Assembly: GCA_022410635.1 (NCBI GenBank)
Contig: JAJVDF010000001.1
Location: 14,531,566-14,595,565, forward strand
Source: Tretioscincus oriximinensis
Lineage: Eukaryota; Chordata; Lepidosauria; Squamata; Gymnophthalmidae
Direction of reading: 5' to 3'
Length of the DNA: 64,000 bases
The stretch's first letter is position 1, and every line of letters starts with the position of its first letter. Of this stretch, positions 61,548-64,000 are shown one piece after another. A program made the position numbers and the translations under genes. The notes under the pieces are model-generated. The model did no database searches. It was not told the DNA's origin and saw only the letters and a list, made by a program, of their open reading frames with translations.

Positions 61548-62808
61548 GCCTTAAGCACAAAAGCTGTGGGAAGAGGCATGCTCCAGTGATCCCAAGCTGC
61601 AGCCCTCTAAATCCTCCTGAATGCTGGAAGGTGTAACTGAGGAACACACAGGGGAATACAATTTGAGACCCCTGGGGCATCTCCACCTCGATGACTTGGG
61701 TTTTGTACATTCAGAAGGGTTAGATAATGTTTTTTGATCTCCACAAGGATATTGCAAGAGTGAGTCATGCTCCACCGAAGAAAACCACACCAGTCTTTTA
61801 AACCATGGAGTTCAGAGTTAAAATCATACAGAAAGTGCAATAAGAAACAAATCAACCTCAGTAATAGATGCTTGAAAAAGCCCTCAGCAAAAAGTTGAGT
61901 TACCCTGATAATGGTTACATCCCTGGGAGTGAGCACAAAGCTTTTGCCTCAGCCAACGTAAACCATGAAATTATGCTTAAGACAAATAAGAAAACGGGTT
62001 GCTCTGCCACTCCTTCTTATGTGCTTCCTGAATTGGGAAGGATAATACTGGGAGAGTAATTGTACAAGGAAAGAAGACAATTACTNCTTTCCATGCTCAT
62101 TTTATGCCCTTCTTCAGGGCAGGGAAGAAATCGACACACCAACTGTAGTCGGAAAAGAGAGCATCTAATTGTGTGATTCCTATCATCGCTCCTATATCCT
62201 TTTCTGGAGAGTAATTAACAGTTCTGAAAATATGCGTCTTCCCAAGGGGAGTTATTTTCCCCATCAAATAAGCAGGTTTGGCTGGACTTGTGCCACTAGG
62301 CAGACATAGAATAACCTTATTCTGACAATGGCATATAATATAATTGAGTTTATAGAAGGAGAAATACAGAATTCCCTGCAACTGTAATTGACCATGGAAG
62401 GAGAAGGAAGTAGATAGCAGCTGCAAGTAATTCTGAAGAAAATGCTAACCATGGTGGTATCTCATTCAACCATAAAACTAACTGGGAAATGGTCTACATA
62501 ACAGAGCAAGTCATGCTAGCTCTTGAGGATCATTTCCCTTTCCAGACTAAAACCTTGGCCAGAAATCATGGGCTCGATAGACTGTTCTATAGCTTCAGTG
62601 CAATCCACTTAAATGGCTAACATGAGATCAAGCAACCACTTCAAGCCCTCTCCTATTTTTGGAACATTCAAAACAGAAACAGGTGCCTTGGGATGCTGGG
62701 ATTCTGATCCCATGCAAAAGATGGAAGCGAACGACTTTTGAGGCAGCTAAAACAGAACAAGCTTTGTTAATCATACATCAATACTGAAATATGTGTTTAT
62801 TTTCTATT
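61548..62808 (+). other. MEST: MEST 3' UTR
   Basis: About 1.26 kb between the stop codon and the first clear plus-strand AATAAA at 62809. No recognisable repeat was seen in it. The extent is inferred from the poly(A) signal only. Confidence 0.6.
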
Positions 62809-62820
62809 AATAAATTTATT
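62809..62820. terminator. Shared bidirectional poly(A) signal, MEST/COPG2
   Basis: The perfect palindrome AATAAATTTATT gives AATAAA on the plus strand (62809-62814) for MEST and AATAAA on the minus strand (62820-62815) for COPG2. Cleavage normally occurs 10-30 nt past the signal, so the two mRNAs would overlap tail to tail by a few tens of nucleotides. Confidence 0.75.
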
Positions 62821-63058
62821 TAAGAAAAGTTGAACATTTTGTGTGGGGGAGAGAATGGCTTTACTACTCTGGTTTAGTGGCAGCAGGAAAAATAATTTAG
62901 ACAGAGATGGGGAATTGAGGGGTGATCCTTTCTTTTTAAACAAGGGGTGGCAGGGGAACTGCACCCACTGCAGAAAATATCAGAAGACATGCAGAATGAT
63001 GGGTCCTTGATGTGTGTGTTACAGTGGGAAAAAAGGGTTTGGCGGTGATTCCCAAGCT
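62821..63058 (-). other. COPG2: COPG2 3' UTR
   Basis: About 240 nt between the COPG2 stop (63059) and the minus-strand AATAAA at 62820-62815. No repeat was recognised. Confidence 0.6.
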
Positions 63059-64000
63059 TTAACCAACAGATGCCAAGATGACATCTACTGGTGTTTCTTC
63101 TGTGCTTCGGACGGTTACCTGCATTGTCACACCGTCTCCCAGAGCAAGCCTGGACCTCACCAAAACATCTGAGCCACCTCTGTACACACCTGGGAGCAAC
63201 CAAGAAAGTTATCAATGAGAGCTGTCAAATGCCATTCAGAGACATACCCTCCCTGTGGCTCAGCCTGTAGCAAGAACATTTAAAATGGAGAACAAAGAAA
63301 AAAAAGGTGGAAAGGGTTTAAACAAAACCAAACAGAATTTAAGTACTAAAAGCCCTTTCTCATTTGGGGCCTTCCATGGTACCCTAGCATGTGGATGGCT
63401 CAACCCTTATTTCAGAAAATGGGCCAGTAACTAACAGGAGAAAAGTGGGTGGCAGAAGCTTTCGTAGACACATCTACAGTAGACATGTCTATGGAAGCTT
63501 ATGCCACCCACTTTTCTCCTGTTAGTCTCAAAGTGCTACTGGCCCCTTTGCTGGACTTTCTACTGGACTAACATGGCTATTTCTCTGAAATTGACATTTC
63601 AGAATAAGGCTTAATATGGAAAGGGACCAAATGGCATAATTCTCCTCTCATCCCAGCACATTCCACCAAATTAANAGACACCAGAGAGGAAGTCTGCTAA
63701 ATAGTTAACACTTGGACTGTTGACTTCTTGCAACAAAAGCCTTAAAAACAGGCTAGACGCTGACAGATGACTACTTTCGGGTTTCAGATACACCTTTTGG
63801 CACAAACTGTTGTTTTCGACTATTCTTGTACAGGATTTGGGATAAGGTTTTGGCCACAATTGCCTGGACAGAACACATTTTCAGCTGTCAAATTGCAACT
63901 GTGCTCAATTCTTACCAGCAAGGTAGAGGGTATGGGAATTCTTGTTTTCCGGCACTTTATCAGATCTCTCGCATGGCTGCATGCCTAGAAACTTCACAAT
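63059..64000 (-). CDS. COPG2: Coatomer subunit gamma-2, C-terminal exons (partial)
   Basis: Last two coding exons of the gamma-COP subunit of the COPI coat, which drives Golgi-to-ER and intra-Golgi retrograde transport. Transcript order: 64000-63916 (runs off the window edge; donor GTAAGA) and 63189-63059 (acceptor CAG, stop TAA). Phases join through a split Gly codon. The 71 residues include [20 protein letters not shown], then HTLYLAGVYRGG and [14 protein letters not shown], ending VDVILASVG. This is the C-terminal appendage (ear) subdomain that binds ARFGAP and other accessory factors. COPG1 is very similar here, so the paralogue is assigned mainly by its tail-to-tail position with MEST. 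The rest of the gene lies beyond 64000. Confidence 0.93.
63421..63600. repeat. Second Penelope-like palindrome
   Basis: Same family and same head-to-head layout as 43753-43915. The left arm (about 63421-63470) has lost an 11-bp block present in the right arm (to about 63545). The right side continues into ggactaacatggctatttct. It lies in the last COPG2 intron. Confidence 0.7.

Overview
This window is nuclear DNA from a vertebrate, almost certainly a squamate reptile (a lizard, possibly a gecko). Four multi-exon genes with GT-AG introns encode proteins close to mammalian orthologues. The repeats between them are squamate-like: BovB LINE fragments, CR1/L3-like LINE 3' ends, tRNA-derived SINEs with box A and box B, short hAT and Tc1/mariner MITEs, Penelope-like fragments and one solo LTR. 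Scattered single Ns are assembly gaps or ambiguities. The species call is an inference from repeats and synteny.

Layout: (1) 2309-12453, + strand, CPA1 (pancreatic carboxypeptidase A). Ten coding exons are present and only the signal-peptide exon is missing upstream. (2) 17841-39219, - strand, CEP41 (centrosomal/ciliary rhodanese-like protein). All 11 coding exons give 375 aa from a CpG-rich promoter at about 39.2-39.55 kb. (3) 41.2-62.8 kb, + strand, MEST (ER alpha/beta-hydrolase). A CpG-rich promoter and non-coding first exon are followed by 11 coding exons giving 326 aa. (4) 63059-64000, - strand, the last two exons of COPG2 (coatomer gamma-2), cut by the window edge.

This is the order CPA1-CEP41-MEST-COPG2 found at human 7q32, where MEST is imprinted. 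The window therefore holds the ancestral, non-mammalian version of an imprinted neighbourhood. CEP41 and MEST are divergent with promoters about 2 kb apart. MEST and COPG2 are convergent and share a 12-bp palindrome carrying AATAAA on both strands. CPA1 (digestive zymogen), CEP41 (cilium), MEST (ER hydrolase) and COPG2 (COPI coat) are not a functional pathway; what links them is conserved linkage and shared flanking control regions.

The intergenic gaps and introns are mostly repeat remnants. The most interesting non-genic structures are two near-perfect palindromes of one Penelope-like family with a hammerhead-like core (43.75-43.92 and 63.42-63.55 kb), a 94-bp-arm foldback and a solo LTR with intact target duplications in MEST intron 7, a pre-miRNA-sized hairpin downstream of CEP41, an X-box-like site in the CEP41 promoter, a small uORF whose stop would overlap the MEST start codon, and a SINE about 10 nt from a CEP41 splice donor. 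No prokaryotic or CRISPR features are present.
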